Shown here: positions 1 to 8,464 of the stretch, piece after piece
Layout of the letters: each line of letters opens with the position of its first letter
Position numbering within the stretch: the first letter of the stretch is position 1
The notes under the pieces: generated by a model
What the model was told of the DNA's origin: nothing
The model's input: only the letters and a program-made list of their open reading frames with translations
The model's database searches: none
Assembly (NCBI RefSeq): GCF_003236175.1
Contig: NZ_QKTW01000025.1
Coordinates: 147,606-211,605, forward strand
Direction of reading: 5' to 3'
From: Taibaiella soli
GTDB taxonomy: Bacteria > Bacteroidota > Bacteroidia > Chitinophagales > Chitinophagaceae
Length of the DNA: 64,000 nucleotides
Program-made: the position numbers and the translations under genes

Positions 1-234
1 CATTAGCTTAAGACGAAAAGATGAACGTATTCCACACAGAACCATATTCTGTGCAAAACATTTTGTGCAGCTTCCTTCGTCGCAATGACGCGATAAATAA
101 TCCATGTGGTCTGCCGCTGTGTTGCTGTTCGCGCCCCAGAATTGTGTGACAAGCGCGAGTTATAAAAAACACCGTTGCGTCTCTGTGCCTTTGCGAGAAA
201 AAACCTTTGCACCTTTGCGAAAAACAAACACACA
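1..234. other. Intergenic edge region, no gene seen
   Basis: No convincing coding frame. The two overlapping minus-strand frames here have no family-like content. The DNA holds fragments typical of dispersed Bacteroidota intergenic repeats: a CGTCGCAATGACG stretch near 78-91 and a doubled CTTTGCGA-type motif near 189-222. Confidence 0.5.
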
Positions 235-263
235 ACAAAAAAGGCCCCGCAAACACGGAGCCT
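235..263 (-). terminator. Terminator of trhO
   Basis: Read on the minus strand, an AGGCTCCG/CGGGGCCT stem with one mismatch is followed by a T-run. It lies about 35 bases beyond the trhO stop. Confidence 0.7.
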
Positions 264-299
264 CTATTATAAAAGCTTTTTGAATTTTTACTTTTGACT

Positions 300-1361
300 T
301 TAAGAATCCCGTTGCTCTTTCCATTCATCTCTGTGTTTGCGCAACGGATGGTCTTTTGATTTGTTGAATATTTTCATTCCATTTTCACGACCAGCACGCA
401 TTTCACGTTGTTCATCTTCTGGTAAATTATGTTCGTGTTGGCATTCCGCGCTGCAACAACCATCATATTTCACGGCACAATCATCACACTGAATGAACAA
501 CAGATGACAACCGTCGTTTTTACAGTTGGTATGCACATCGCAAGGTTTGCCACAAATATGACATTGCGCCAGAATATCGTCAGTGATACGTTCGCCGAGA
601 CGCTCGTCAAACACAAAGTTCTTTCCTTTGAATTTTACCGGAAGACCTTGTTCTTTGGCATTGCGCGCATATTCAATAATACCGCCTTCTACGTGAAACA
701 CGTTATTAAAGCCATTGTGCAGCATATATGCACTCGCTTTTTCACAGCGAATACCACCAGTGCAGTACATAATAATATTTTTATCCTTCTGATCTTTCAG
801 CATATCCACCGCCATTGGCAATTGATCACGGAACGTGTCAGAAGGCACTTCAATTGCATTCTCAAAATGGCCTACCTCATATTCGTAGTGATTACGCATA
901 TCTACAATGATCGTGTCAGGCTGACTCGCGAGTTCATTGTATGCTGCAGCTTTCAGGTATTTACCTGTTTTAGAAAGATCGAATGTAGGATCATCAATAC
1001 CATCAGCTACAATCTTCGGACGCACTTTCAGGCGCAGCACCCAGAAAGATTTACCATCGTCATCAACTGCGATATTCATACGGATACCGCTCAGTTCAGG
1101 TGCGCTTGTATACAAGGCATCGCGAAATGCTTCGTAATTGCTTTCCGGTACGCTGATTTGCCCGTTAATCCCTTCATTTGCTACATAGATGCGGCCAAAG
1201 ACTTTAAGGTCATAAAAACGTTTGTACAACTCATCGCGGAAAACCTGCGGATCGGTAATGTGGAAATACTTGTAAAAAGAAACTGTTTTGCGCGGCTCTG
1301 TTTCAGCCAACATACGCTGTTTCAGTTCCTCATTGTTGATTCGATTGTGTAACACTGGCAT
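300..1361 (-). CDS. trhO: tRNA uridine(34) hydroxylase TrhO, rhodanese family
   Basis: The 353-aa product matches the TrhO/YceA family, which installs the 5-hydroxyl of 5-hydroxyuridine at the tRNA wobble base in an oxygen-dependent reaction. An N-terminal domain (about 25-125) carries the family stretch around [11 protein letters not shown] (60-70). A rhodanese domain follows (about 135-235) with the active-site loop CTGGIRCEK, so Cys200 is the catalytic cysteine. A cysteine-rich tail (about 267-297, with CHIC, CDDC and CCSAEC clusters) looks zinc-binding, as in longer family members. It is monocistronic with its own terminator. Function is assigned from family knowledge. Confidence 0.93.
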   Translation of the reverse strand: MPVLHNRINNEELKQRMLAETEPRKTVSFYKYFHITDPQVFRDELYKRFYDLKVFGRIYVANEGINGQISVPESNYEAFRDALYTSAPELSGIRMNIAVDDDGKSFWVLRLKVRPKIVADGIDDPTFDLSKTGKYLKAAAYNELASQPDTIIVDMRNHYEYEVGHFENAIEVPSDTFRDQLPMAVDMLKDQKDKNIIMYCTGGIRCEKASAYMLHNGFNNVFHVEGGIIEYARNAKEQGLPVKFKGKNFVFDERLGERITDDILAQCHICGKPCDVHTNCKNDGCHLLFIQCDDCAVKYDGCCSAECQHEHNLPEDEQREMRAGRENGMKIFNKSKDHPLRKHRDEWKEQRDS

Positions 1362-1428
1362 GGTGTACCTTTCTGATTTTTGAGGATCAATAATTAATTG
1401 CGCCGCAAAGATACGATTTCAGGCAGAT

Positions 1429-1992
1429 TTAGTCTTTAGTGGAAATATGATTTTCGTCAGGAAACTGGTTTTCAGCCGGTTGATTCAGATACGTACGAAT
1501 TTCTTTGTGAAATTTGTCTATCTCAGCCAGCGGACTAAATCTTGCCACAAATATGATTGCCAGAAGAACAAGGTAAGCACCTATTATCAGAAACGGAGAA
1601 GAGCTCCCATTTGCTACTTCATAAGCTGATACGCCCAGAGCCACACACATCAATATAACAGCGGCGCAAAAACCAATTGCCGCCCTAATATCAATCACGG
1701 TGTAGTCTATTTCAACTTTTAGTTTTCCCTCACCCACTTTTTCTAAAGTCCCCTTCCCTACTATCTTATATGTTTCGCGTCTGTATCGGCGCGGAATTAT
1801 CTTTGTCACGACAAATCCATCGTCGTTTCTTTCAAAAACAAGTCCGGACTTTATATTGCCCCAACTAAAAAGTCCCAGATCCTTTGCCTGCTCCATAGTA
1901 TAGCAGGGTTTCGATATCCTTCCGAAAAAATCTTCCTTGGTAAGATTACCTTCGAATATATGTCTGCGCCGGGGATATATAGAGAATTGCAT
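1429..1992 (-). CDS. Hypothetical protein with two membrane segments
   Basis: The 187-aa protein has a charged, basic cytoplasmic-looking N-terminal half (about 1-95), then two hydrophobic segments separated by a short loop (about 102-127 and 132-151), then a charged C-terminal tail. I recognise no family. It ends about 65 bases upstream of trhO on the same strand and could be co-transcribed with it. Its start is divergent from the secreted-protein gene at 2056. Function unknown. Confidence 0.65.
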   Translation of the reverse strand: MQFSIYPRRRHIFEGNLTKEDFFGRISKPCYTMEQAKDLGLFSWGNIKSGLVFERNDDGFVVTKIIPRRYRRETYKIVGKGTLEKVGEGKLKVEIDYTVIDIRAAIGFCAAVILMCVALGVSAYEVANGSSSPFLIIGAYLVLLAIIFVARFSPLAEIDKFHKEIRTYLNQPAENQFPDENHISTKD

Positions 1993-2055
1993 CTAGTAAC
2001 GTATTTTGTTGGGGAAACCTCAAAACAAAATTACAAAACAGCCATTTCGTCGCTT

Positions 2056-2526
2056 ATGAGTTTCCTTCGCCCAATATACTGTTTACTTTTTACGTTGATC
2101 ACCGCTACCGCAATGGCGCAGCCGGTTCCGGTGAAACTACGTTTTCTTTCCGGTTACAATCTTTCGCCAAAAATACCACTGCAAAGCGGAGCAAATTTCT
2201 TTGTCATCACGAAACAGAAGGTCTTCGACAAAACATTTGGCATTGACAAAGGAACACCACCGTTACCGAATCCTCCGGATTTCAAAAAAGAAATGGTCAT
2301 TGTGATGGCAGCTATGCCTACCGAACGAATTACTAAAATGATGTTCACCAACGCTACGCGGGCAGGTAATTATGTGGAAGTATACTGCAATTATAAAAAA
2401 ACAATCACACCGCTTACCTACACCGAATTTCCTATAGTGGTAGCAACTTTGCCGATTATACCGGAAGTAAATGAAATTCGTTTTTATCAGGGCAAGGATG
2501 AGCTGGCGATTTTAAAGACGAAATAA
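2056..2526 (+). CDS. Small secreted protein, paralog of 3042-3494
   Basis: The open frame extends upstream to 1960, but the ATG at 2056 gives a clean signal peptide (MSFLRPIYCLLF, then ATAMAQ cleavage region), so it is the chosen start. The mature part is about 135 aa. Its core, with I-T-K, V-FDK-FG and P-P-DFKK motifs, aligns with that of the gene at 3042 (I-S-K, FDKNFG, TPDFKD). The two paralogs bracket an NlpE-like lipoprotein gene on the same strand with short gaps, so an operon is likely. No known family recognised; an extracytoplasmic role is inferred from the signal peptide. Confidence 0.75.
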   Translation: MSFLRPIYCLLFTLITATAMAQPVPVKLRFLSGYNLSPKIPLQSGANFFVITKQKVFDKTFGIDKGTPPLPNPPDFKKEMVIVMAAMPTERITKMMFTNATRAGNYVEVYCNYKKTITPLTYTEFPIVVATLPIIPEVNEIRFYQGKDELAILKTK

Positions 2527-2546
2527 TTCATTATATTTAGTTGCGT

Positions 2547-3029
2547 ATGACAAAGAGTTCTGCAATAATATTGGGATTGATGTTTGTTTTTGCGGCCTGC
2601 CGGAATAATCCGGATAATACAGCAGCGCATGCAGATTCGGCAAAAGCAGAAGTAGGAAATGGTGCATCAGCTGCGCCGGCATTACAGACGGAATCTTATT
2701 CAGGTATGATGCCATGCGCTGATTGCAGCGGCATTCTTACAGATCTTGCATTGCAACATGAACCCAATACTGCCGAAGGCACTTTTTTACTAAGGGAAAC
2801 TTACCAGGGCAAACCGGACACGGCCAATTCGTTTAATACAAATGGGACCTGGACAACTTCGAGAGGCTCTGCGAGCGACCCAAACGTAAATGTCATTGAG
2901 TTGAATGCAGAAGGCGGTACAAATGGCTCGCGGTATTATGAAGTTTTGCCTAATGGTGATCTGCAACAACTGGACAACGAAGAAAAACGCATTAATTCGC
3001 AGCAGAATTATACGCTGAAAAAACAATAA
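2547..3029 (+). CDS. NlpE-like copper-resistance lipoprotein
   Basis: About 160 aa. The N-terminus is a lipoprotein signal with lipobox VFAAC followed by a disordered Ala/Ser/Asp-rich linker. The folded part begins SYSGMMPCADCSGI, the CxxC-containing signature of the NlpE N-terminal domain (small outer-membrane lipoproteins involved in copper or envelope-stress responses). The open frame begins at a TTG at 2541; the ATG at 2547 is preferred because it starts the signal directly. It lies 20 bases after the 2056-2526 gene and 12 bases before its paralog at 3042, pointing to one envelope operon. Domain call is strong; a role in copper handling is inferred from family only. Confidence 0.8.
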   Translation: MTKSSAIILGLMFVFAACRNNPDNTAAHADSAKAEVGNGASAAPALQTESYSGMMPCADCSGILTDLALQHEPNTAEGTFLLRETYQGKPDTANSFNTNGTWTTSRGSASDPNVNVIELNAEGGTNGSRYYEVLPNGDLQQLDNEEKRINSQQNYTLKKQ

Positions 3030-3041
3030 CCCACTGCCACT

Positions 3042-3494
3042 ATGAAACATCTGATCTTTAGTTTGCTGATTGCTTTATTGCCTGCGATAGCCGGAGCTCA
3101 GAAAGTAGAACTGGTTTCACTGAAGAATTATTTTGTGAAGAATACGGTGAAACTTTCGAAAGGCTACAATTGCAATGTGATCAGTAAAAAATCAACGTTC
3201 GACAAGAATTTCGGGGCGGCCAAAACCGCTACCAACACGATTGTCACGCCAGATTTCAAAGATCATTGGGTAGTATCTGTCGCACTGCCGGCCACAAACA
3301 TTACGACTGACCTGCACATTGAAAAAGCGGAAATTTCAGGTTCCAACTTAAATGTACGGCTGGTCAAACAAACAGGCACGCAACAGACCTATTCCACCAC
3401 TCCACTGGCATTGGCGATGCTGAGTAGAAACGCAAACATCAAGTATGTCTGTTTTTACGATGGCTCGAAAATGATAAAGAAGATTAAAGTCTAA
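3042..3494 (+). CDS. Small secreted protein, paralog of 2056-2526
   Basis: 150 aa with a clear signal peptide (MKHLIFSLLIALLPAIAGAQ). The mature region shares the I-S-K, FDKNFG, TPDFKD and C-terminal NxIKYVCFYDG pattern with the product of 2056-2526, which has NEIRFYQGKD at the same place. It is the last gene of the probable three-gene operon and is followed directly by a terminator. Family not recognised. Confidence 0.75.
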   Translation: MKHLIFSLLIALLPAIAGAQKVELVSLKNYFVKNTVKLSKGYNCNVISKKSTFDKNFGAAKTATNTIVTPDFKDHWVVSVALPATNITTDLHIEKAEISGSNLNVRLVKQTGTQQTYSTTPLALAMLSRNANIKYVCFYDGSKMIKKIKV

Positions 3495-3506
3495 ATGCAA
3501 ACCAGG

Positions 3507-3535
3507 AAATGCTCTTCGAAAGAAGGGCATTTTTC
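3507..3535 (+). terminator. Terminator of the 2056-3494 operon
   Basis: The stem AAATGC-CTTC / GAAG-GCATTT with a GAAA loop and a T-run lies 13 bases after the stop at 3494. Confidence 0.75.
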
Positions 3536-4137
3536 TTTTGGCTACAATCGCCAGTTATACCAATTGGACTTCAAAAACAGGATTAAAAATTTTCCGCTGA
3601 ATCAATTTTAAAGAAGTGCCTTCTGTCACTTTTGCCTTGAAGCAAAAGTAACCAAAAGTTCAAGGCTTAAGGAAACTACGGCTAATCCCTACACTTCGTT
3701 CAGGACGACGAAGGCATTTCGCTGTTGCGAGGAAGAATGACGTGGCAATCTAAAGCTTACTATGCTGCTTTATACCACTTCCTGGCCAATCTATATTGAT
3801 CTGTGTTGCTCCGTTCACCATCATAATTGCGGACGCTGTATGCATTTCATTTTTTAACGCCTGCGTTTCCTTAGACCGGTGGTGTTCCGTAAATCCATCT
3901 TTACACAATTAATCGTGCCATTTTCTGGTAGTCAATTGGTATTAGAAACTAACAGATTTTTATAGACACGAGAGCGCTGTGCTAACTCCCGCACCAGATT
4001 TAATAATTAATGGCTGCACTGAAGACGAAATGTGCGACGCAAGGGAGTTTAACCGGAGTAAAAACAGCTGGTGGCAAAATAATTTGCAACACCAATGTGC
4101 GCAATTCATAACTCATCAACCATAACTTATAACTAAA
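3536..4137. repeat. Intergenic mosaic of dispersed repeats, no gene
   Basis: About 600 bases without a convincing gene. It holds a sequence able to form two mutually exclusive hairpins (CTTTTGC/GCAAAAG at 3629-3648, or GCCTTGAA/TTCAAGGC at 3634-3666), a GTTGCGAGGAAGAATGACG-type repeat near 3723-3745, a family-H copy at 3963-4002 (starts AGACACGAG, ends GCACCAGA) and a family-D copy at 4030-4080 (TGTGCGACGCAA ... ACCGGAG ... GGTGGCAAA). The same elements recur elsewhere in the window. Confidence 0.6.
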
Positions 4138-4368
4138 TTAAAGCCAGCGAAGCGGATTACGGCGGTGCATGAGCACATAGTTCTTAATGTTCATCCAGAA
4201 TGCGAGAATCATATAAAGCACAACGGGCGAACCGAGTGTAAGAAAAGAAATGTAAATGAACCACAGACGGATCTTGGAGCTCGCGATACCGAGCTTTTCG
4301 CCTATCGCAGTGCATACGCCAAAAGCTTTCCATTCAATAAAGTTCTTGATGTCGTACAGTGGTTTCAT
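4138..4368 (-). CDS. PspC-domain small membrane protein
   Basis: 76 aa with the PspC (phage-shock-protein C) pattern: a short basic N-terminus, a helix with VCTAIGEKLGI and a following KIRLWFIYISF, then a long hydrophobic segment (about 38-65). PspC-domain proteins are inner-membrane stress proteins. It is monocistronic here with no psp operon nearby. The domain call rests on this spaced pattern in a very short protein. Confidence 0.75.
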   Translation of the reverse strand: MKPLYDIKNFIEWKAFGVCTAIGEKLGIASSKIRLWFIYISFLTLGSPVVLYMILAFWMNIKNYVLMHRRNPLRWL

Positions 4369-4476
4369 ACAGTTTATTAGTAATAATTGTTTTGTAAAAA
4401 TACATAATACCGAAAAAAAGAAGTTCCGTTTCGGGAATTTCTCGTTTATTTAACAACGTATCAAATATTTATTTTC

Positions 4477-5124
4477 TTGTCTCGATATATAAATATTCAT
4501 TCGCACCATACGTTTCCCGGCGATAACCTGTCGATTTTTTGCCTGTATGATCAATTTGAACGGGCAGAAAGCGGCCTTACTTGCAGCGTTGGACTTCATC
4601 CCTGGTATTTGGATCATGCGGAAGCCGATTGCGAAGCTATCCGAAAATACATGTCGCTGCCAAACGTATTGGCAATTGGCGAATGCGGTCTGGACAAACT
4701 GGCTAAAACGGATTGGGATTGGCAAATGAAATGGTTGATTTGGCAAATTGATCTGGCAAATTCCATTAATAAACCACTGATAATCCATTGCGTAAAAGCA
4801 TTTGAAGATCTGCTGGCCGTTTTTAAAATGCATCCGCCGAAAGTGCCGGTCATCATTCATGGATTTAATAAAAAACCAGAACTTGCACAGCAACTGGTAC
4901 AGCACAGACTTTATATATCCTTCGGAAAAGCTTTATTTCAATCGCATCCCGGACCACTGGAAGCCTTGGAACATATTCCGGCCGATCATTTCTTCCTCGA
5001 AACAGACGATGCCGCCATGCCTATTGCTGATGTATATGCAAAAGCAGCAAAAATTCGGAAAACTGGCGAAGATGAAATTATTTTGCAGCTTCAAAAAAAT
5101 TTTCAAAACGTTTTTGCAAGATGA
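4477..5124 (+). CDS. TatD-family metal-dependent hydrolase
   Basis: 215 aa, shorter than the 254-aa TatD at 29183 in this window. Metal-site motifs of the family are visible: INIHSHH at the N-terminus, GLHPW, GECGLD, PLIIHCVKA, VIIHGFN and the late acidic FLETDDA. There is no ATG in a sensible place; the TTG at 4477 puts the first metal motif at residues 6-11 and is the likely start. The stop overlaps the tcdA start (ATGA), so the two are translationally coupled. The exact substrate is unknown; DNase or other phosphoesterase/amidohydrolase activity is typical of the family. Confidence 0.85.
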   Translation: MSRYINIHSHHTFPGDNLSIFCLYDQFERAESGLTCSVGLHPWYLDHAEADCEAIRKYMSLPNVLAIGECGLDKLAKTDWDWQMKWLIWQIDLANSINKPLIIHCVKAFEDLLAVFKMHPPKVPVIIHGFNKKPELAQQLVQHRLYISFGKALFQSHPGPLEALEHIPADHFFLETDDAAMPIADVYAKAAKIRKTGEDEIILQLQKNFQNVFAR

Positions 5125-5867
5125 TGACGGATACTGCATGGTTGTCCCGCACAGAGCTGCTGATTGGCAGAGAGAAACTGGAACGATTGATGAATGCGCA
5201 TGTGCTGGTCGTAGGCATGGGAGGCGTTGGTTCTTTTGCGGCTGAATTTATCTGCCGTTCGGGAATTGGCGAAATGACCATTATTGACGGCGATGTGGTG
5301 GACCCGAGCAATCGTAACCGTCAACTGCCTGCATTAGCGACCACACACGGACAATCGAAAGCCGAACTGATGGCAGAACGCCTCCTGGCAATCAATCCGG
5401 AATTGAAACTGCACGTGATTAAGGAATTTATTCGCCCTGAACGCGTGGAGGAAATTCTCGATGAAAGTAAATTTGATTACGTCGTTGATGCAATCGACAG
5501 CGTTACACCGAAACTCAATTTTCTAAAAGCGTGTTATAGTCGCGGTGTGCGACTGGTAAGCTCTATGGGCGCGGGAGCCAAACTGGACCCAACGCAATTG
5601 CAGGTGACTGATATTTCTAAAACCTACAATTGCCCATTTGCACAACATATCCGCAAAAAGCTGAAAGAAGCTGGTATTCGCAAAGGCATTAAAGTTGCTT
5701 TCTCTCCGGAAGAACCGATTAAGGAATCGTTGATGATGACAGACGGTTCTAATTTCAAGAAATCAGCTTACGGCACCATTTCTTATTTGCCGGCAACATT
5801 TGGCGCTACAGTGGCTTCGGTGGTGATTCGTGATTTGATGGAACCAATTCCAACCCCCATCCCCTAA
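5121..5867 (+). CDS. tcdA: tRNA threonylcarbamoyladenosine dehydratase TcdA
   Basis: 248-aa ThiF/E1-like protein. The nucleotide-binding loop GMGGVGS is at 32-38, the acidic IIDGDVVDPSNRNRQ region follows, and VVDAIDS lies near 115-121. This matches TcdA (YgdL), which uses ATP to cyclise the threonylcarbamoyl group of t6A in ANN-decoding tRNAs to ct6A. ATG at 5121 or 5124 can start it. Oddity: the last residues (PIPTPIP) and the stop codon are supplied by a family-A intergenic repeat at 5851-5886, so the C-terminus looks altered by that element. Confidence 0.9.
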   Translation: MMTDTAWLSRTELLIGREKLERLMNAHVLVVGMGGVGSFAAEFICRSGIGEMTIIDGDVVDPSNRNRQLPALATTHGQSKAELMAERLLAINPELKLHVIKEFIRPERVEEILDESKFDYVVDAIDSVTPKLNFLKACYSRGVRLVSSMGAGAKLDPTQLQVTDISKTYNCPFAQHIRKKLKEAGIRKGIKVAFSPEEPIKESLMMTDGSNFKKSAYGTISYLPATFGATVASVVIRDLMEPIPTPIP

Positions 5868-5886
5868 AGGGAGTCTCAAAGCGAAG
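5851..5886 (+). repeat. Family-A dispersed repeat (tcdA stop)
   Basis: Core CCATCCCCTAAAGGGAGTCT followed by CAAAGCGAAG. Related copies are at 14815, 23036, 32791, 32981 (inverted) and 55391 (inverted). The TAA of tcdA lies inside the copy. Confidence 0.7.
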
Positions 5887-5914
5887 CATAAAAAGCACGG
5901 AAAATAATTTTACA

Positions 5915-5936
5915 GGTCGCTTCGGCGGCCTTTTTT
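5915..5936 (+). terminator. Terminator after tcdA
   Basis: Stem GGTCGC/GCGGCC with a TTCG tetraloop, followed directly by six T. Confidence 0.8.
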
Positions 5937-6010
5937 CATGCCTAATCTTTAAAATTGTCAATGCGATCAGACACCCGATCAGTGGATGCGGCACCTATTT
6001 TTTTAATTTT

Positions 6011-6043
6011 TTTGCAAATACATCAGATTCTTATGTATCTTTA
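6011..6043 (+). promoter_or_regulatory. Putative Bacteroidota promoter for padR gene
   Basis: TTTG at 6011-6014 and TATCTTTA at 6036-6043 are 21 bases apart, close to the group consensus TTTG then TAnnTTTG. The padR-like ATG is 23 bases downstream. Assigned by eye only. Confidence 0.45.
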
Positions 6044-6065
6044 TCTTAGGTAACGATCCAATATC

Positions 6066-6407
6066 ATGATCTATTCTTCAGAATTAATAAAAGGCACGCT
6101 GAAAACGATTGTACTGAAGCTGCTTGCTGACAACAATAAAATGTATGGCTACGAGATTACACAACGGGTAAAAGAGTTGACCTCGGAGAAAATACAGATA
6201 ACCGAAGGTGCGTTATATCCAACACTCCATGCGCTGGAAAACGAAGGATTGCTCACTACCGAAATTGAATACATCGGAAAGCGCGTGCGGAAATATTATC
6301 GACTGAGTCCTTCAGGAAAAACAAAATCGCAGGAGAAACTGAGTGAATTTTCAGACTTTATACAAACGATGATTTTTTTGTTAGATATAAAAACAAAAAC
6401 GGCCTAA
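6066..6407 (+). CDS. PadR-family transcriptional regulator
   Basis: 113-aa winged-helix protein. The PadR pattern is clear: LKTIVLKLLADNNKMYGYEI, EGALYPTLHALENEGLL (wing and recognition region) and YYRLSPSGK. It abuts the next gene with no spacer (stop 6407, ATG 6408). PadR genes in Bacteroidota are often paired this way with a membrane protein, which they probably regulate together with themselves. Confidence 0.9.
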   Translation: MIYSSELIKGTLKTIVLKLLADNNKMYGYEITQRVKELTSEKIQITEGALYPTLHALENEGLLTTEIEYIGKRVRKYYRLSPSGKTKSQEKLSEFSDFIQTMIFLLDIKTKTA

Positions 6408-7559
6408 ATGTATTTTCTCAGTGACCAACAGATAGATTATATTCTTGACGACATCAGTGCACGTGGCGTTAAGATGGAGGGTCTGCAACAAGACCTCCTC
6501 GATCATGTTTGTTGCATCATAGAGCAAAACCTCGAAGCAAACGGAGACTTCGAACAATTCTATCAGACGGCGATTCAGAAGTTTTACAAAACAGAGCTGT
6601 CAGAAATAGAAAGGGAAACCATTCTCCTGCTCACATTCAAAAACTATTATGCAATGAGAAAAACCATGTTTATTACGGGAGCCATATCTGCGGTAGCATT
6701 TATCCTGGGCTCGGTTTTAAAAATAATGCATTCACCCGGTGCTGGCTTACTGCTATTACTTGGCTTCATTACAATCAGCTTTCTTTTTTTACCTCTGTTG
6801 TTTATTATCAAATCCAGAGAGACCACCAACAGCCGCGACAAGCTGATACTGGCCACGGGTACAGTTTCCGCAATAATGTACTGTCTTTCGATGTTGTTTT
6901 TGGTGAATCATTGGCCGGGCGCACATAATATATGGATGGCTACGCTCAGCATTACAGCATTTGTGTTTTTACCAAGCTATTTTTTTACAGGCATCCGCAA
7001 AGAGGAAACCAGGGTGAACACAATGGTATCATCTGTACTGATAGTGGCAGTTATTGGCATACAATTCACCTTAACAACTATTGGAAAACCGTCTTCCGAT
7101 AAGTTAGATGCTTATCTCCAAAACGAACTACTGCTTCAAAAACTGCAGCAACCAAACCCGGCGAAAGAGACCACAGAGAACAGTATGCTTGCCAAACGCA
7201 TCCAGTCAACCTGCCAGCAGTTGAAGGATTTGATCATACAAACAGAAACTGGTCAGACCTATATTTTTGATGTAGTGAATGATAAGCAGAAACGCAACCT
7301 TGATAATGGTCTCGGCGACAGTTTTTATAAAGACGATGGTAAAGGGTTTCAATTACTGACGACGCTGAAAAATGAAATTACATCATACAATAATGCGGTT
7401 GCAAGTCCGCAAAACAAAATTCCGGTAACGCATTCGGTTGTGGGCGCCGATCTCAACAAGTTGCAGCAGTACAATAATCTGGCTGTATTAAACAATCTCA
7501 CTCAGATTCAGTTGTATCTCGTCGGCGAGCAACATGACGGTATGCTTAGCATGAATTAA
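6408..7559 (+). CDS. Membrane protein paired with PadR
   Basis: 383 aa. A soluble helical N-terminal part (about 1-80) contains YILDDISARGVKMEGLQQDLLDHV-like text and is followed by several hydrophobic segments (about 84-105, 108-130, 145-165, 170-195, 205-225), then a soluble C-terminal region of about 150 aa. Two segments carry LKIMHSPGAG and LVNHWPGAHN, which resemble the K-I-x-H-W-P-G-A motif of the gliding protein GldL. I do not claim it is GldL: length and overall layout differ. Function unknown; co-expressed with PadR by position. Confidence 0.75.
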   Translation: MYFLSDQQIDYILDDISARGVKMEGLQQDLLDHVCCIIEQNLEANGDFEQFYQTAIQKFYKTELSEIERETILLLTFKNYYAMRKTMFITGAISAVAFILGSVLKIMHSPGAGLLLLLGFITISFLFLPLLFIIKSRETTNSRDKLILATGTVSAIMYCLSMLFLVNHWPGAHNIWMATLSITAFVFLPSYFFTGIRKEETRVNTMVSSVLIVAVIGIQFTLTTIGKPSSDKLDAYLQNELLLQKLQQPNPAKETTENSMLAKRIQSTCQQLKDLIIQTETGQTYIFDVVNDKQKRNLDNGLGDSFYKDDGKGFQLLTTLKNEITSYNNAVASPQNKIPVTHSVVGADLNKLQQYNNLAVLNNLTQIQLYLVGEQHDGMLSMN

Positions 7560-7585
7560 GTCTAGAAAGCTTTATTAACCAAATG

Positions 7586-7613
7586 AGCGGGTCATTCTTG
7601 ATCTGCTTTTTTT
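7586..7613 (+). terminator. Terminator after the PadR operon
   Basis: Nine-pair stem AGCGGGTCA/TGATCTGCT (two G-U pairs), TTCT loop, seven T after the stem. Confidence 0.7.
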
Positions 7614-7651
7614 GTGAGCGACTGCCATCAATCTGCGATTCATAAAACAGA

Positions 7652-8371
7652 CTAATTTTCGTTGGCAATCCATCGCGCCAGAAAATCATCGTCAGCACTA
7701 ATCTTACCAACCACTTTGTATTTGGAATTGCTGAGCACTTTTGATTCCGTAACTTTTTCTTTCAACACCATTTGTGGAAAACGTCCGCTGGAATGAATAA
7801 ACCAATTGCCATCGGATGAAACGTTTATAAATCCGGTGTGCGTATCCAGCCCGACAATGTAGACACCATTACCCAATTGCGTGAGCTGCGCGTTGAACGA
7901 ATCCAGATCGTAATGTTCGGGAAAATGGAAAATATATTTAGGATTAATGAGTGCTTTGATCATCGCTTCAGACGCACATTGCGCCAATTTCACACGATCT
8001 ATCGGAACACCTATATCGCGCAGAACAGTAGTCACAAAATAACCACAGGCAACGCTTCCTTCATTGGGCATTTGTGTCATGCCGTTAAAACTCCACGGTG
8101 TACCATACCAGTAGGGAATAATCCGGTTGTTGATCGCCGCGATAAAAGCATTACGTTGACTATCACCCGGTGCATTTTCATTACATAGTTTTGTACGAAT
8201 GACGCGAACGGTATCTAGTTGCAAATGATAATTCCGGTTGTCCAGTAATGTCTGACCTGTATAATATTTCACGTACCATTTCCGGAAAAGATTTGTCTCA
8301 TGGGCATAAAAAGCGAAAGCTGCTGCCAGCATGATTATAGTGGCTAAAATGATGACGATTTTCCGTTTCAT
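7652..8371 (-). CDS. Putative NlpC/P60-like secreted cysteine peptidase
   Basis: 239 aa with an N-terminal signal anchor (residues 4-22). The central region reads like a divergent NlpC/P60 or related papain-like fold: YWYGTPWSFNG, then ACGYFVTTVLRDIG with Cys109 as candidate nucleophile, then GLDTHTGFI with His178 and FIHSSG with His193. The spacing of an aromatic/Gly stretch, a Cys before a helix and a later His fits that fold, but the usual DCSG is ACGY here, so the assignment is tentative. Convergent with the PadR operon. Confidence 0.6.
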   Translation of the reverse strand: MKRKIVIILATIIMLAAAFAFYAHETNLFRKWYVKYYTGQTLLDNRNYHLQLDTVRVIRTKLCNENAPGDSQRNAFIAAINNRIIPYWYGTPWSFNGMTQMPNEGSVACGYFVTTVLRDIGVPIDRVKLAQCASEAMIKALINPKYIFHFPEHYDLDSFNAQLTQLGNGVYIVGLDTHTGFINVSSDGNWFIHSSGRFPQMVLKEKVTESKVLSNSKYKVVGKISADDDFLARWIANEN

Positions 8372-8413
8372 CGGTCAGCTAAAAATTGGACTGAATGTAC
8401 TAATCTTTCCAAC

Positions 8414-8446
8414 AAAAAGGAAAGCAGGCCTTCCGACCCGCTTTCC
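8414..8446 (-). terminator. Terminator after hydrophilic protein gene
   Basis: On the minus strand GGAAAGCGGG...CCTGCTTTCC is followed by five T. It lies downstream of the gene at 8465-8863. Confidence 0.75.
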
Positions 8447-8464
8447 TCTCTTTTAAAATTGCAT

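Noticed and set aside
8-328. Minus-strand frame at the left edge
   Set aside because: No family-like text, crosses repeats and the trhO terminator region; probably chance.
429-1352. 307-codon plus-strand frame opposite trhO
   Set aside because: Antisense shadow of an identified gene; the text has no recognisable domain.
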